From: Mesorhizobium shangrilense
GTDB taxonomy: Bacteria > Pseudomonadota > Alphaproteobacteria > Rhizobiales > Rhizobiaceae
DNA length: 64,000 nucleotides
Direction of reading: 5' to 3'
Assembly: GCF_040537815.1 (NCBI RefSeq)
Contig: NZ_JBEWSZ010000004.1
Coordinates: 186,001 to 250,000, forward strand
Made by a program: the position numbers and the translations under genes. The notes beneath the pieces are model-generated. The model was not told the origin of the DNA. It worked only from the letters and a program-made list of their open reading frames with translations, and searched no databases. Positions 24,230-33,318 of this stretch are shown piece after piece. Within the stretch, counting starts at the first letter, position 1; each line of letters starts with the position of its first letter.

Positions 24230-25443
24230 CACTCGATGTGCGCCTGCTGAGCGGCAGGGCAGAGCTCGCACAGGCCGCCCGCACCTTCCGCACCGCGATG
24301 GTCGGCCTGCCGCCGATCGGCCCGATCGACGACGCGCTTGTCGACAGGCTGTTCGAGCCGGACCGTACGTGGGGCGCCTTCGACGGCGGGACGCTCGTCG
24401 GCACCACCGACTCCTATTCGGGACGCATCGCGGTTCCAGGCGGCGCCTGGCTGCCGCAGGCCGCAGTCACCCATGTCGGCGTGCTGCCCACCCATACGCG
24501 GCGCGGCGCGGCAACCGCCCTGTTCGAGGCGCAGCTGCGTGCCGCACGCGAACAGGGCGAGGCGGCGGCGAGCTTGCGGGCATCCGACGCGCGGATCTAC
24601 GGCAACTTCGGCTATGCGATCGCCAACACCTCGGTCAGCTTCGAGGTAAACACCCAACGCGCGCGCCTGAGGACGGCACCGGCGTCCAGGGAACAGATCC
24701 GGCTGGTCGACATAAGCGAAGCCTGGGCGATACAGACGCGTATCTGTGCAGGCCAGCCAGCCCCCCGCGCGGGGGTCATCGCGCGCTCGCCGTATTGGTG
24801 GGACTTCCAGGCACTGCGCCAGGCCAACAGCGGCGCGCCGGCCTATGTCGCGGTTCACGGCGAGAAAGGCTCGGAAACCGGTTTCGTGCGCTATCACCCC
24901 ATCGGTCTCGACAGCTGGTTCACCAGCCCGGAACGCACAATCGTCGTCGACGATATCGTAGCCTACAGCCCGGACGTCTATGTCGCGCTGGTCGCGCATC
25001 TGCTGGCGGTCGACCTGCCGCATCGCATCGTCTTCTGGAGCCGTCCCGCCGACGATCTGCTGCCATGGCTGTTCGAGGATTTTCGCAGCGTTCGCGTGTC
25101 GGCTGTTCGCGACGAAACCTGGCTGCGGCTCCTGGACATCGAGAAGGCGCTGACGGCTCGAACCTATGCCGGGCAGGACAGCGTGGTGCTGGAAGTCTCC
25201 GATCCCGTCCTACCCGAGAACGCGACGAGGTTGCGCCTCTCCCGCGAGGGCGCCGAGCGCACCAACATGTCCGCCACCGTCGTGGCCGACGTTTCTGCTG
25301 TTTCCGCCGCCTATCTCGGCGGCGTGAAGTGGTGGCAACTGGCCGAGACGGGCCGCCTCGGTGCCTTCGACCGGGCCGCCGTCGCAACGCTAGACACGCT
25401 GTTCACAGCGCCAACCCTTCCTCATTCCGGAACAATGTTTTGA
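24226..25443 (+). CDS. Eis-like GNAT N-acetyltransferase
   Basis: The 405-aa product has the Eis layout: an N-terminal GNAT domain (residues about 1-140, acetyl-CoA loop VLPTHTRRGAATAL with the RRGAA signature), a second GNAT-like domain, and a C-terminal SCP2-like domain. IYGNFGYA holds the Tyr that acts as general acid in Eis, and the chain ends in Phe, whose carboxylate is the general base in that family. Eis enzymes acetylate amines broadly. Translational coupling to the DszC-like gene (ATGA) ties it to the sulfur cassette, where it might acetylate an amine on a sulfur-containing substrate or detoxify it. That role is a guess. Confidence 0.82.
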   Translation: MTLDVRLLSGRAELAQAARTFRTAMVGLPPIGPIDDALVDRLFEPDRTWGAFDGGTLVGTTDSYSGRIAVPGGAWLPQAAVTHVGVLPTHTRRGAATALFEAQLRAAREQGEAAASLRASDARIYGNFGYAIANTSVSFEVNTQRARLRTAPASREQIRLVDISEAWAIQTRICAGQPAPRAGVIARSPYWWDFQALRQANSGAPAYVAVHGEKGSETGFVRYHPIGLDSWFTSPERTIVVDDIVAYSPDVYVALVAHLLAVDLPHRIVFWSRPADDLLPWLFEDFRSVRVSAVRDETWLRLLDIEKALTARTYAGQDSVVLEVSDPVLPENATRLRLSREGAERTNMSATVVADVSAVSAAYLGGVKWWQLAETGRLGAFDRAAVATLDTLFTAPTLPHSGTMF

Positions 25444-25499
25444 CAGCCTATCCTAATGTAAAATGGAATTTGAAAGCAGGTTTCAAAAATGGATAGTTT

Positions 25500-25521
25500 T
25501 GTCTCAAAATCATAGATTACC
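25500..25521 (+). promoter_or_regulatory. Possible relative of the shared sulfur-island regulator site
   Basis: TCTCAAAATCATAGATTACC precedes the transporter gene at 25569 in an AT-rich 125-base gap. Its ATAGATT core aligns with ATAGATT at 33181 and ATAGAGT at 40311, but the upstream CTA of the full box is not conserved. Operator function is an inference. Confidence 0.3.
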
Positions 25522-25568
25522 AATGCAATAATAAAACTGATGAATATTCATGAACACGGAGAAATTTT

Positions 25569-27326
25569 ATGCCCGCCCGCGTTACGCGTAGACTAATTTC
25601 TTGCATTGCTGGAACTGCTTTGACGCTTTCCATTATTTCTGGAGCCTCATCGGCGGAGGATCTGAAACCCGGCGGAACCCTGCGCATTGCCTCGATCCAG
25701 TCCGATCTCGACGCTTTCGATCCGCTCACCGGCTACAGCATCGATTCCTGGGAAATCCTGCGCGCAACGACACGCCAGTTGGTGACCTATCCCGGCTCGC
25801 CCGCCGGCCTCAAGGAAGACACCACGCTGGTGCCGGACCTCGCCAAGTCCTGGGACATCAGCGATGACGGCAAGGTCTACACCTTCCATCTGAAGGACGA
25901 CGTTTTCTTCTCCGGCTCGACCGACCGCAAGATCGTCGCCGGCGACTTCGTCTACGGCATCAAGCGCTTCTGCGACCCCAACAAGCAGGTTGCCGCCATC
26001 AACTATTTCAACCTCGTGATCTCCGGCTTCGTCGACTATTGCAAGGCCTTCTCGAAAGTGCCGACAGGCGATCTCGCGGCGACCAAGGCTTTCATCGACA
26101 CGCATGAAATTTCAGGCGTCTCGGCGCCGGACGAGCGCACGCTGGTCATCAAGTCGGACACCAAGAACTACGACTTCCTCAACATCCTCTCGATGAACTT
26201 CGTGTCGCCGGTGGCGCCGGAAATCGCGTCCAAATACTTCCCGGACTCGCTGGAGTCGCGCAAGAACCTGCCGTCCAGCGGTCCCTATTATGTCGACACC
26301 TACGAGCAGGGCCAGAAGCTGGTCCTGAAGAAGGCGAAGAATTTCAAGCCGGAGTCCGATGAGGCGCGCAAGGCCTATGTCGATGAGATCGACATCGACT
26401 TCACGGCCAACAGCGAGGACAGCGTCGTCCAGAAGATCATCGCCGGCGAGGCGGACCTGTCGCTTTACCTCGACATCCCGCCCATCCCGACGATCCAGCG
26501 CTTCCTGTCGCAGAAGAGCCCCGACATCCATGTGACCAACAGCGGATCGGCGAACTTCATCACCTTCAACCAGCGGCCGGAGGTCAAGAGTGAAGGGGCC
26601 GAGGCGCTGCGCAAGCTAAAGGTTCGACAGGCGCTGACCTATGCGGTGAACCGCGAACATCTGGCGCAGACTCAGGCCGGCTCGATCGGCGCCGTGCCGC
26701 TGACCCAGATCATCACCTCGACAATCCTCGGCTACGAAACGTTCGATCCGTATCCGACCGAAAGCTACAGGGGGGACCCGGCCAAGGCCAGGGAATTGCT
26801 GGCGGAGGCTGGATATCCGAACGGCATCGCGTTCGACGCCATCTATCGGGGCAACGCGCAGTTCGAAGCGATCGCCGTGACGCTGAAGGAAGACCTTGAA
26901 GCATCGGGCATCACGCTCAACCTCACGTCTATACCGGTCACGCAGTGGTACGCCTTCATCCAGGACCCGAAGAGCCACTGGGATATATCGCTGGGCGGCA
27001 CTTTCTCCCCGGACTGGCAGGGACCGAGCACGCGCATGCTGCTCGGCGGCTGGCTGAATTCGGACGCGGCCCCCTGCGGCACCGGAAACGTGCACGCCAT
27101 CTGCTACAGCAATCCCGAGCTCAACAAGCTGGCGGCACAGGCCTATCCGTCCGACGATCCGGGACCGATCTGGACGAAAGCCGACAAGCTCGTCTCAGCG
27201 GACCTGCCCTGGATCCCGCTGTTCGAGAAGCGCAAGGTCGTCGTCACCTCCGATCGTCTCGCCAACTGGGTGTGGTCGTCGCTCGCCGTGAATGCCGACA
27301 TCACCAACATAGCGCTCAAGCAGTAG
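25569..27326 (+). CDS. Peptide/nickel-type ABC transporter substrate-binding protein
   Basis: The 585-aa periplasmic binding protein of the DppA/OppA family (SBP_bac_5) begins with a signal peptide (MPARVTRRLISC, hydrophobic core, cleavage near ASSAED). Typical blocks include LRIASIQSDLDAFDPL, LVPDLAKSWDISDDGKVYTF, LRKLKVRQALTYAVNRE and a Trp-rich late region. Length is at the long end of the family. It starts a four-gene transporter operon. Ligand cannot be read from sequence; a sulfur-containing peptide such as glutathione or a derivatised amino acid would fit the neighbourhood. Confidence 0.9.
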   Translation: MPARVTRRLISCIAGTALTLSIISGASSAEDLKPGGTLRIASIQSDLDAFDPLTGYSIDSWEILRATTRQLVTYPGSPAGLKEDTTLVPDLAKSWDISDDGKVYTFHLKDDVFFSGSTDRKIVAGDFVYGIKRFCDPNKQVAAINYFNLVISGFVDYCKAFSKVPTGDLAATKAFIDTHEISGVSAPDERTLVIKSDTKNYDFLNILSMNFVSPVAPEIASKYFPDSLESRKNLPSSGPYYVDTYEQGQKLVLKKAKNFKPESDEARKAYVDEIDIDFTANSEDSVVQKIIAGEADLSLYLDIPPIPTIQRFLSQKSPDIHVTNSGSANFITFNQRPEVKSEGAEALRKLKVRQALTYAVNREHLAQTQAGSIGAVPLTQIITSTILGYETFDPYPTESYRGDPAKARELLAEAGYPNGIAFDAIYRGNAQFEAIAVTLKEDLEASGITLNLTSIPVTQWYAFIQDPKSHWDISLGGTFSPDWQGPSTRMLLGGWLNSDAAPCGTGNVHAICYSNPELNKLAAQAYPSDDPGPIWTKADKLVSADLPWIPLFEKRKVVVTSDRLANWVWSSLAVNADITNIALKQ

Positions 27327-27353
27327 CCGGCCGGACTGGCAAAGGAGGCACGC

Positions 27354-28991
27354 GTGTCCATCTTCTCCGTCGCCGATCTGCGCGTCACATTCGGTGCCAC
27401 GGAGGTGGTAGGCGGCGTCTCCTTCGCCGTCGAGCCCGGCAAGACGCTCGCCATCGTCGGCGAATCCGGCTCCGGCAAGAGCGTGTCGCTGCTTGGCGCC
27501 ACCGGGCTTCTGCCGCCGACGGCTTCGGTCAGCGGCAGCGTGCGGCACAAGGGCGATGAAATACTGGGGCTTGCCGCCGGCGATCTTCGCCGGCGGCGGG
27601 GTGCCGACATCGGATTCATCTTCCAGGATCCGCTCAGCAACCTTCATCCGCTGAAGACGATCGGCCAGCAGATCGCGGAAGCGATCACCGCGCACCGCAG
27701 GGTGGGACGCCGGGAGCTGCGCGAGCGCGTTCTCGATCTGCTGGCCGATGTCGGCATTGCCGATCCCGCGTCGCGCGTGAACGACCATCCCAGGCAGTTC
27801 TCAGGCGGCATGCGCCAGCGCGTCATGATCGCCGCGGCGATCGCGCTCAATCCCGGCCTGATCATCGCCGACGAGCCGACGACCGCGCTGGACGTGACCG
27901 TGCAGGCATCGATCCTCGATCTGCTCAAGCGCATCCAGCAGGCCCACGGTACGGCCATGATCTTCGTCAGCCACGATCTGGCCGTTGTCTCGGACATCGC
28001 CGACGACGTCCTGGTGATGCGCGCGGGGCATGTGGTCGAGCAGGCGCCGGCCGAGCTGATCTACAGGGGACCGCGCCAGGCCTACACCAAGGCGCTGCTT
28101 GGCGCGGCACGGCTTGGCGGCCTGGTGACCCGCGCGGCGCGACCGTCGCTGCCTGCCGCGCCCAATCTCCTGTCCGTCTCGGCGGTCTCGCGTTCGTTCG
28201 CGGGTCGCGCCCGCAAGGGCGGCCCCCTGATCAGGCCGGTGCTCCAGGACATTTCGTTCACCGTGCGCGAGAACGAGATCGTCGGCCTCGTCGGCGAGTC
28301 CGGCTCCGGCAAGTCGACGATCGGCCGGCTCATCGCCGGCCTTGACCAGCCGGACGAGGGCAGCCTCTCCATTCGCGACCTCGTCTATTCGCGTCCGGGC
28401 CCCGGCGGCCTCGCCATCGACAGCAAATTGCGGTCGGACATACAGGTGATTTTTCAGGATCCCTATGCGAGCCTCAACCCGCGGCGGCGCATCCGGTCCA
28501 TCCTGGCGGAACCCCTCATCATCGGCACCCAGTTCGACGCGGCGAAGATACGCCGGCGCGTGGAGGAACTGGTGCGCGACGTGGAACTTCCCGAGGATGT
28601 GCTCGACCGTTTTCCGGCGCAGCTTTCCGGCGGCCAGCGGCAGCGCGTCGCCATCGCGCGCGCCATAGCGCTCGAACCTTCGCTGATCGTCGCCGACGAG
28701 CCGGTGTCGGCGCTGGATGTTACGACGCAGGCGAAGATCATCGGCTTGCTGCGGACCATTCGCCGGCAAAGAAACCTGTCGCTCCTGTTCATCTCGCATG
28801 ATCTGGGCGTGGTGTCCGAACTGTGCGACCGCGTGATCGTGCTGGAAAAGGGCGTCATCGTGGAAGCCGGCGACACCGCCCGCGTCTTCGGATCTCCCCA
28901 GCATCCGTATACACGCCGGCTGATAGATGCGATTCCCGGGAAGGCGCTGCAGCCCAACCCGGTTCCTGAACGGATCGCCGCGCATGGCTGA
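27354..28991 (+). CDS. Fused tandem ABC ATPase (DppD-DppF type)
   Basis: The 545-aa protein joins two ABC ATPase domains that are usually separate DppD and DppF subunits. Each has Walker A GESGSGKS (near residues 38 and 325). The first signature is FSGGMRQR and the second LSGGQRQR, each followed by a Walker B ending IIADEPT or IVADEPV. The HTP/HPYTK-like oligopeptide C-terminal elements follow both. It powers the adjacent peptide-type permeases. The stop overlaps the next start by eight bases. Confidence 0.93.
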   Translation: MSIFSVADLRVTFGATEVVGGVSFAVEPGKTLAIVGESGSGKSVSLLGATGLLPPTASVSGSVRHKGDEILGLAAGDLRRRRGADIGFIFQDPLSNLHPLKTIGQQIAEAITAHRRVGRRELRERVLDLLADVGIADPASRVNDHPRQFSGGMRQRVMIAAAIALNPGLIIADEPTTALDVTVQASILDLLKRIQQAHGTAMIFVSHDLAVVSDIADDVLVMRAGHVVEQAPAELIYRGPRQAYTKALLGAARLGGLVTRAARPSLPAAPNLLSVSAVSRSFAGRARKGGPLIRPVLQDISFTVRENEIVGLVGESGSGKSTIGRLIAGLDQPDEGSLSIRDLVYSRPGPGGLAIDSKLRSDIQVIFQDPYASLNPRRRIRSILAEPLIIGTQFDAAKIRRRVEELVRDVELPEDVLDRFPAQLSGGQRQRVAIARAIALEPSLIVADEPVSALDVTTQAKIIGLLRTIRRQRNLSLLFISHDLGVVSELCDRVIVLEKGVIVEAGDTARVFGSPQHPYTRRLIDAIPGKALQPNPVPERIAAHG

Positions 28992-29949
28992 AATCCGTGC
29001 CCTGGCGTCCGTCCAGGACGATGTCCTGCTGGGACATCGCGAGATCGTGAAATCCTACAGGTTGCTGCTTCTCCATGCGCTGCTCGGCGAACGGTCGTTT
29101 CGCACCGGCGCGCTGATCATAGGCCTCGTCGCCGCCGGCGCGCTGCTGGCGCCGGTCGTGGCTTGGCTGCTGGGCCATGGGGTGACCGAGCAGTTCCGCG
29201 ACACGGCGCTGACCGAGATGGGCCTGCCGACCGGCCCGACACTCGAATTTCCGCTTGGCGCCGACGGCAATGGCCGCGACGTGCTGGTGCGCACGCTCTA
29301 CGGCGCGCGCGTGTCGCTGGCCATCGCCATCCCCGCCACCACGCTCGCCATGATCATCGGCACCTCGATCGGCCTCGTCAGCGGATTCCTTGGCGGCCGT
29401 GTCGATCGTATGATCTCGCAGGCGGTCGACGTCGCCCTGTCCTTTCCGTTCATCGTCACCGCGCTCAGCCTGCTGTCGCTGAACCGGGGTGGCGACGGCA
29501 AGCCGCTGGTCGCGCCCTCGCTGGTGGTCGTGCTGATCATTACCTTGTTCTCCTGGACATACTTCGCCCGGCTGACGCGGGGCCTGGTGCTCGTGCTGCG
29601 CCGCAGTCCGCTGGTGGAGGCCGCACAGACGATCGGCGCCTCGAAGAGCAGGATCATCCTGCGCGAGATCCTGCCCAACATCGCATCGGTGATCCTGGTC
29701 TACTGGGCGGTGCAACTGCCGACGAACATCATAGCCGAGGCGACGCTGTCCTTCCTCGGCGTCGGCGTGCAGGCGCCGCAGCCAAGCTGGGGCAACATGA
29801 TCGCCGAGGCGCAGCGCTCCTCGCTCTACCAGTTGCAGCCCTGGTTCCTGCTCGGCCCCGGCATAGCCCTGTTCCTGACCGTGGCGGGTTTCAACACGCT
29901 GAGCGCCGGCCTGCGCAACGTCCTCGATCCCCATCGTCGTATCGGGTGA
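28984..29949 (+). CDS. Peptide-type ABC transporter permease (DppC family)
   Basis: The 321-aa inner-membrane protein has a long cytoplasmic N-terminus, one N-terminal TM helix (about 40-60), and the BPD_transp_1 domain with five further helices from about residue 100. The coupling motif EAAQTIGASKSRIILREILPN contacts the ATPase. The N-terminal region LGADGNGRDVLVRTLYGARVS is typical of DppC. The ATG at 28984 overlaps the ATPase stop, so the longer reading from 28927 is rejected. Confidence 0.9.
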   Translation: MAEIRALASVQDDVLLGHREIVKSYRLLLLHALLGERSFRTGALIIGLVAAGALLAPVVAWLLGHGVTEQFRDTALTEMGLPTGPTLEFPLGADGNGRDVLVRTLYGARVSLAIAIPATTLAMIIGTSIGLVSGFLGGRVDRMISQAVDVALSFPFIVTALSLLSLNRGGDGKPLVAPSLVVVLIITLFSWTYFARLTRGLVLVLRRSPLVEAAQTIGASKSRIILREILPNIASVILVYWAVQLPTNIIAEATLSFLGVGVQAPQPSWGNMIAEAQRSSLYQLQPWFLLGPGIALFLTVAGFNTLSAGLRNVLDPHRRIG

Positions 29950-29953
29950 CCCA

Positions 29954-30946
29954 ATGATCCGGCACACAGGCGGGCTGATCTTGCGGGCGCTTTCGACGCT
30001 CCTCATCGTGCTGGTGATCGCCTTCTTCATCACCCGCATCGCCTATCGCAATCCGGCCGCAATGCTGGCGCCCCGCAACGCCAGCCAGCAGGCCATCGAT
30101 GGGATCGCGCTTGCGCTGCGCCTCAACGAACCATGGTATCTCCAGCTGTGGTACTATCTCTATCGCGGCCCCGACATCCAGGGCGCGCCGATGGGGCTTG
30201 CCCACTGGCCGCCGGCATTGGGCTATTCCTTCCGCAAGCAGACCCCCGTGACCGATCTCATCCTGTCCAAGGTGCCGGTGACGCTGTCGCTGGCGCTTGG
30301 CGCGGTGGTCATCTGGATGACGCTTTCGATTCTGCTTGGCGTGATTGCCGCGCGCCGGCAGGGCTCATGGCTGGACAGGCTGATATCTGGCTTCGCCTAT
30401 GCGAGCCTGTCGGTGCCGACGTTCCTCTCCGGCATCCTGATCTCCTACTTCCTCTTCTTCCAGCTCTCCAACCAGGGAATCTTCTGGTTTCCGAGCAGTG
30501 GCTATGTGCCTCTGACGCAAAATCCGTTCGAATGGGCCCGCCACTTGGCCTTGCCGTGGCTGACGCTGGCGCTCGCCGAGATCGGCATATTCCAGCAGCT
30601 GGTTCGCGCCAGCATGCTCGAGGTCCTGGGCGAGGACTACATAAGGACCGCCCGCGCCAAGGGTCTGCCGGAATGGCGAATCTACTACGACCACGCCTTG
30701 AAGGCGGCCCTCAATCCGGTGATCACGCTCGGCGGCCTGGAGCTTGCCGTCATCATGGGCGGGGCGATCGTCACCGAGACGATCTTCGGCCTGGATGGCG
30801 TCGGCCGGCTGGCAATCAATTCGGCGCTCGAAGGCGATTTTCCTGTCGTCATCGGAACCACGATCTTCGCCGCCAGTTCCTTTGTCATCTGCACCTTCGT
30901 CGTCGATATCGTGACCAGGTGGCGCGATCCGGCGAGCGCGTCGTGA
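29954..30946 (+). CDS. Peptide-type ABC transporter permease (DppB family)
   Basis: The 330-aa inner-membrane protein starts with a TM helix (residues 10-30) and a periplasmic loop, then the BPD_transp_1 domain with the EAA loop DYIRTARAKGLPEWRIYYDHALKAA (in part) and a final ETIFGLDGVGRLA block, all DppB-like. Four bases separate it from the DppC-type gene. The gene order (binding protein, fused ATPase, C, B) is inverted from the common B-C-D-F order. Confidence 0.9.
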   Translation: MIRHTGGLILRALSTLLIVLVIAFFITRIAYRNPAAMLAPRNASQQAIDGIALALRLNEPWYLQLWYYLYRGPDIQGAPMGLAHWPPALGYSFRKQTPVTDLILSKVPVTLSLALGAVVIWMTLSILLGVIAARRQGSWLDRLISGFAYASLSVPTFLSGILISYFLFFQLSNQGIFWFPSSGYVPLTQNPFEWARHLALPWLTLALAEIGIFQQLVRASMLEVLGEDYIRTARAKGLPEWRIYYDHALKAALNPVITLGGLELAVIMGGAIVTETIFGLDGVGRLAINSALEGDFPVVIGTTIFAASSFVICTFVVDIVTRWRDPASAS

Positions 30947-31066
30947 CAGAATTTGAAGGGCCAGTCGCTCAACAGATCGAGAGGATCCGGAAGACCAACT
31001 GGCGCTTTGCAACACACGACGGGTAGGGACAAGAGCCGTACCCACCATCCTGATGAAAGGTAATCC

Positions 31067-32182
31067 ATGGCCACGCTGTTCCACCCCATCAAGGTCGGAG
31101 ATCTCGACCTTGCCAATCGCATCGTGCTTGCGCCACTGACGCGCAACCGTTCGCCCAAGGCGGTGCCGCGGGACCTAGCGGTCACCTACTACACACAGCG
31201 CGCCGATGCAGGTCTGCTGATCACCGAGGCCACCGCGATCACGCATCAGGGGCAGGGCTACGCCGATGTGCCCGGCCTCTACGCGCCCGAGCAGCTTGCA
31301 GGCTGGCGCAAGGTAACCGACGCCGTCCATGTGGCAGGCGGAAAGATCGTGGTGCAGCTCTGGCATGTCGGCCGGATCTCCCACAACTCGCTGCAGCCCG
31401 GCGGCGGCAAGCCGGTCGCGCCGTCGGCGATCCCAGCCAAATCCAAGACCTATCTGATCGATCCGGAAGGCAGCGGCGTCTTTGCCGAAACATCCGAGCC
31501 GCGCGCGCTCGAACGGGACGAATTGCCGGGCATCGTCGAGGATTTCCGGCGCGCCGCGAAAGCGGCGGTTGAAGGCGCCGGCTTCGACGGTGTCGAGGTC
31601 CACGGCGCCAATGGCTATCTGCTCGACCAGTTCCTGCGCGCCGGCAGCAACCACCGCTCCGACGAATATGGCGGCTCCATCGAGAACCGCACGCGGCTGG
31701 CCCTGGAGGTGGTTGACGCGGTTGTCGCGGAGGTTGGTGCGGGCAGGACCGGTATCCGCCTTTCGCCGGTCACACCCGCCAATGATGCGTCGGATCCTGA
31801 TCCGCAGCCATTGTTCGACCATGTCGTGCGCGAACTTGCCGCCCGTGGGCTTGCCTATATCCACGTCATAGAGGGCGCGACCGGCGGAGCGCGGGATTTT
31901 CAGCAGGGCGACCGGCCGTTCGACTACGCCTCCTTCAAGGCCGCCTACCGCAACGCCGGCGGCAAGGGCGCCTGGCTGGTCAACAATGGCTATGACGCGA
32001 AGCTTGCGGAGGCCGCAATCTCGGAAGGGCGAGCCGACCTGGTGGCCTTTGGCAAGCTCTTCCTTGCCAATCCTGATCTCGTCCGCAGACTGAGAGAAGG
32101 CGCAGATCTCAACGCGCCGGACAAATCCACCTTCTATGGTGGCGGCGCCAAAGGCTACACCGACTATCCCACGTTGGCCTGA
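31067..32182 (+). CDS. Old Yellow Enzyme family FMN oxidoreductase (NemA-like)
   Basis: The 371-aa TIM-barrel flavoprotein reduces activated C=C or nitro groups with NAD(P)H. Family marks are LANRIVLAPLTRNR, VQLWHVGRISH, VEVHGANGYLLDQFLR (substrate-binding His and Asn), RSDEYGGSIENRTRL and the late phosphate-binding ADLVAFGKLFLANPDL. A 120-base gap follows the transporter, so it may have its own promoter. The role in the sulfur island is unclear; it might reduce an unsaturated product or supply redox functions. Confidence 0.92.
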   Translation: MATLFHPIKVGDLDLANRIVLAPLTRNRSPKAVPRDLAVTYYTQRADAGLLITEATAITHQGQGYADVPGLYAPEQLAGWRKVTDAVHVAGGKIVVQLWHVGRISHNSLQPGGGKPVAPSAIPAKSKTYLIDPEGSGVFAETSEPRALERDELPGIVEDFRRAAKAAVEGAGFDGVEVHGANGYLLDQFLRAGSNHRSDEYGGSIENRTRLALEVVDAVVAEVGAGRTGIRLSPVTPANDASDPDPQPLFDHVVRELAARGLAYIHVIEGATGGARDFQQGDRPFDYASFKAAYRNAGGKGAWLVNNGYDAKLAEAAISEGRADLVAFGKLFLANPDLVRRLREGADLNAPDKSTFYGGGAKGYTDYPTLA

Positions 32183-32207
32183 TCCCTCGACCTGCACGGA
32201 GATTGCA

Positions 32208-32987
32208 ATGACGACCTGTGCATTCGTGGAATGGCCGGAAGGACTGGAGCCCCGCGGCCTCCTATGGGAGGCCTTGCGCCAACAGGTCGCGGCGGCACGT
32301 CCGGACATTCTCGTCACCAACGAGATGCCCTTTGGTCCCTGGCTGGCAAGCGAACGACCGTTCGACGCGGACGCTGCGGCTCGCGGCGTCACGCTCCACG
32401 AACACGGGCTCGAAGCATTGCGCGGGCTGGGCGTGCCGGCGGTGATTTCGTCCAGGCCGGTCTGGCAGAGCGAACGTCTGGCCAATGAAGCATTCGTGCT
32501 CGAAGCCGGGGATATCAGCGTGCTCCACCGCAAGCAGCTCTTTCCTGAGGAGCCTGGCTGGTACGAAGCGAGCTGGTTCCGGGGAGACAACAGCGGGTTT
32601 GCCGTGCACGACATCGCTGGCTTGAAAGTCGGCGTTCTGCTTTGTACCGAGCTGATGTTCAACGAGCATGCGCGCGGCTACGGACGCGCCGGCGGCGATT
32701 TGATCGTGGTTCCGAGGGCCACCTCGACAAGCCAGGAGAAATGGGCGGTCGCGGGCGCAATGGGCGCCATCGTGTCCGGCTGCTATGTGGTCAGTTCGAA
32801 CCGGAGCGGAGCCTCGGCCAACAGCCCCCGGTTCGGCGGCCGTGGCCTTGCCTTCGCGCCCGACGGCACGCTTCTGGCAGACACGTCAAGCGATGGAACG
32901 CTGGCGGTTGTCGATCTGGACGCCGGGGTCTCGCAACGACAGAAATCCGAATATCCGTGCAATGTCGTTGAACGGGCATACAGGTAA
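32208..32987 (+). CDS. Carbon-nitrogen hydrolase (nitrilase superfamily)
   Basis: The 259-aa product has the nitrilase Glu-Lys-Cys triad: Glu in TNEMPF (near residue 40), Lys in HRKQLFPEE (near 106) and Cys in VLLCTELMF (near 147). A second conserved region ATSTSQEKW follows. It is a single-domain enzyme with no signal peptide. It probably hydrolyses an amide, carbamoyl or nitrile group. It follows the Old Yellow Enzyme gene by 25 bases and is likely cotranscribed. Substrate unknown. Confidence 0.85.
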   Translation: MTTCAFVEWPEGLEPRGLLWEALRQQVAAARPDILVTNEMPFGPWLASERPFDADAAARGVTLHEHGLEALRGLGVPAVISSRPVWQSERLANEAFVLEAGDISVLHRKQLFPEEPGWYEASWFRGDNSGFAVHDIAGLKVGVLLCTELMFNEHARGYGRAGGDLIVVPRATSTSQEKWAVAGAMGAIVSGCYVVSSNRSGASANSPRFGGRGLAFAPDGTLLADTSSDGTLAVVDLDAGVSQRQKSEYPCNVVERAYR

Positions 32988-33318
32988 AACGGCTGGCCGG
33001 GCATAAACACACGATTGCCAAACGGCCTTGATCAAGAACCGGATCGCTCACCGTCAAGCCAGACCGCGATCGGCATCAAATCCGGCGGCACCGCCCACTG
33101 AGCAATCAGATCCAATCCGGCGGCCCCGCAGAATAGACCATCGCCCTGATACCGATCACAAATCAAAATCTACTAACTTTATAGATTTAACAAATAATCG
33201 CTGCCGAACGCCCTTGGGCGATACGTGAATTTCCCAGGCCGCCGCCGAAACGAACGGCGTTTTCTTTGTTTCCATCGTCCGCGGTGCGACCCTTCGCTCA
33301 CCAAACGAGAGGGTCGAA
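32988..33318. other. Intergenic region with promoter of the metY-ssu operon
   Basis: This 331-base gap contains no convincing gene. The stretch 33150-33200 is AT-rich and carries the regulator box at 33170-33191. A Pro/Arg-coding open frame (33028-33228) has no ribosome binding site and is judged spurious. Confidence 0.5.
33170..33191 (+). promoter_or_regulatory. LysR-type box (CTA-N9-TAG) before the dioxygenase-metY-ssu operon
   Basis: CTACTAACTTTATAGATTTAAC has the T-N11-A dyad typical of LysR-family sites (CTA at 33170-33172, TAG at 33182-33184) followed by ATTTAAC. The same arrangement, CTA-N9-TAG plus AGTTAAC, recurs at 40300-40321. A CysB/Cbl/SsuR-like sulfur regulator is the natural candidate; none is encoded in the window. 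Confidence 0.5.

Noticed and set aside
33028..33228. A 66-codon Pro/Arg-rich frame in the metY-ssu promoter region
   Set aside because: No ribosome binding site, biased composition, and it overlaps the AT-rich promoter and regulator box.
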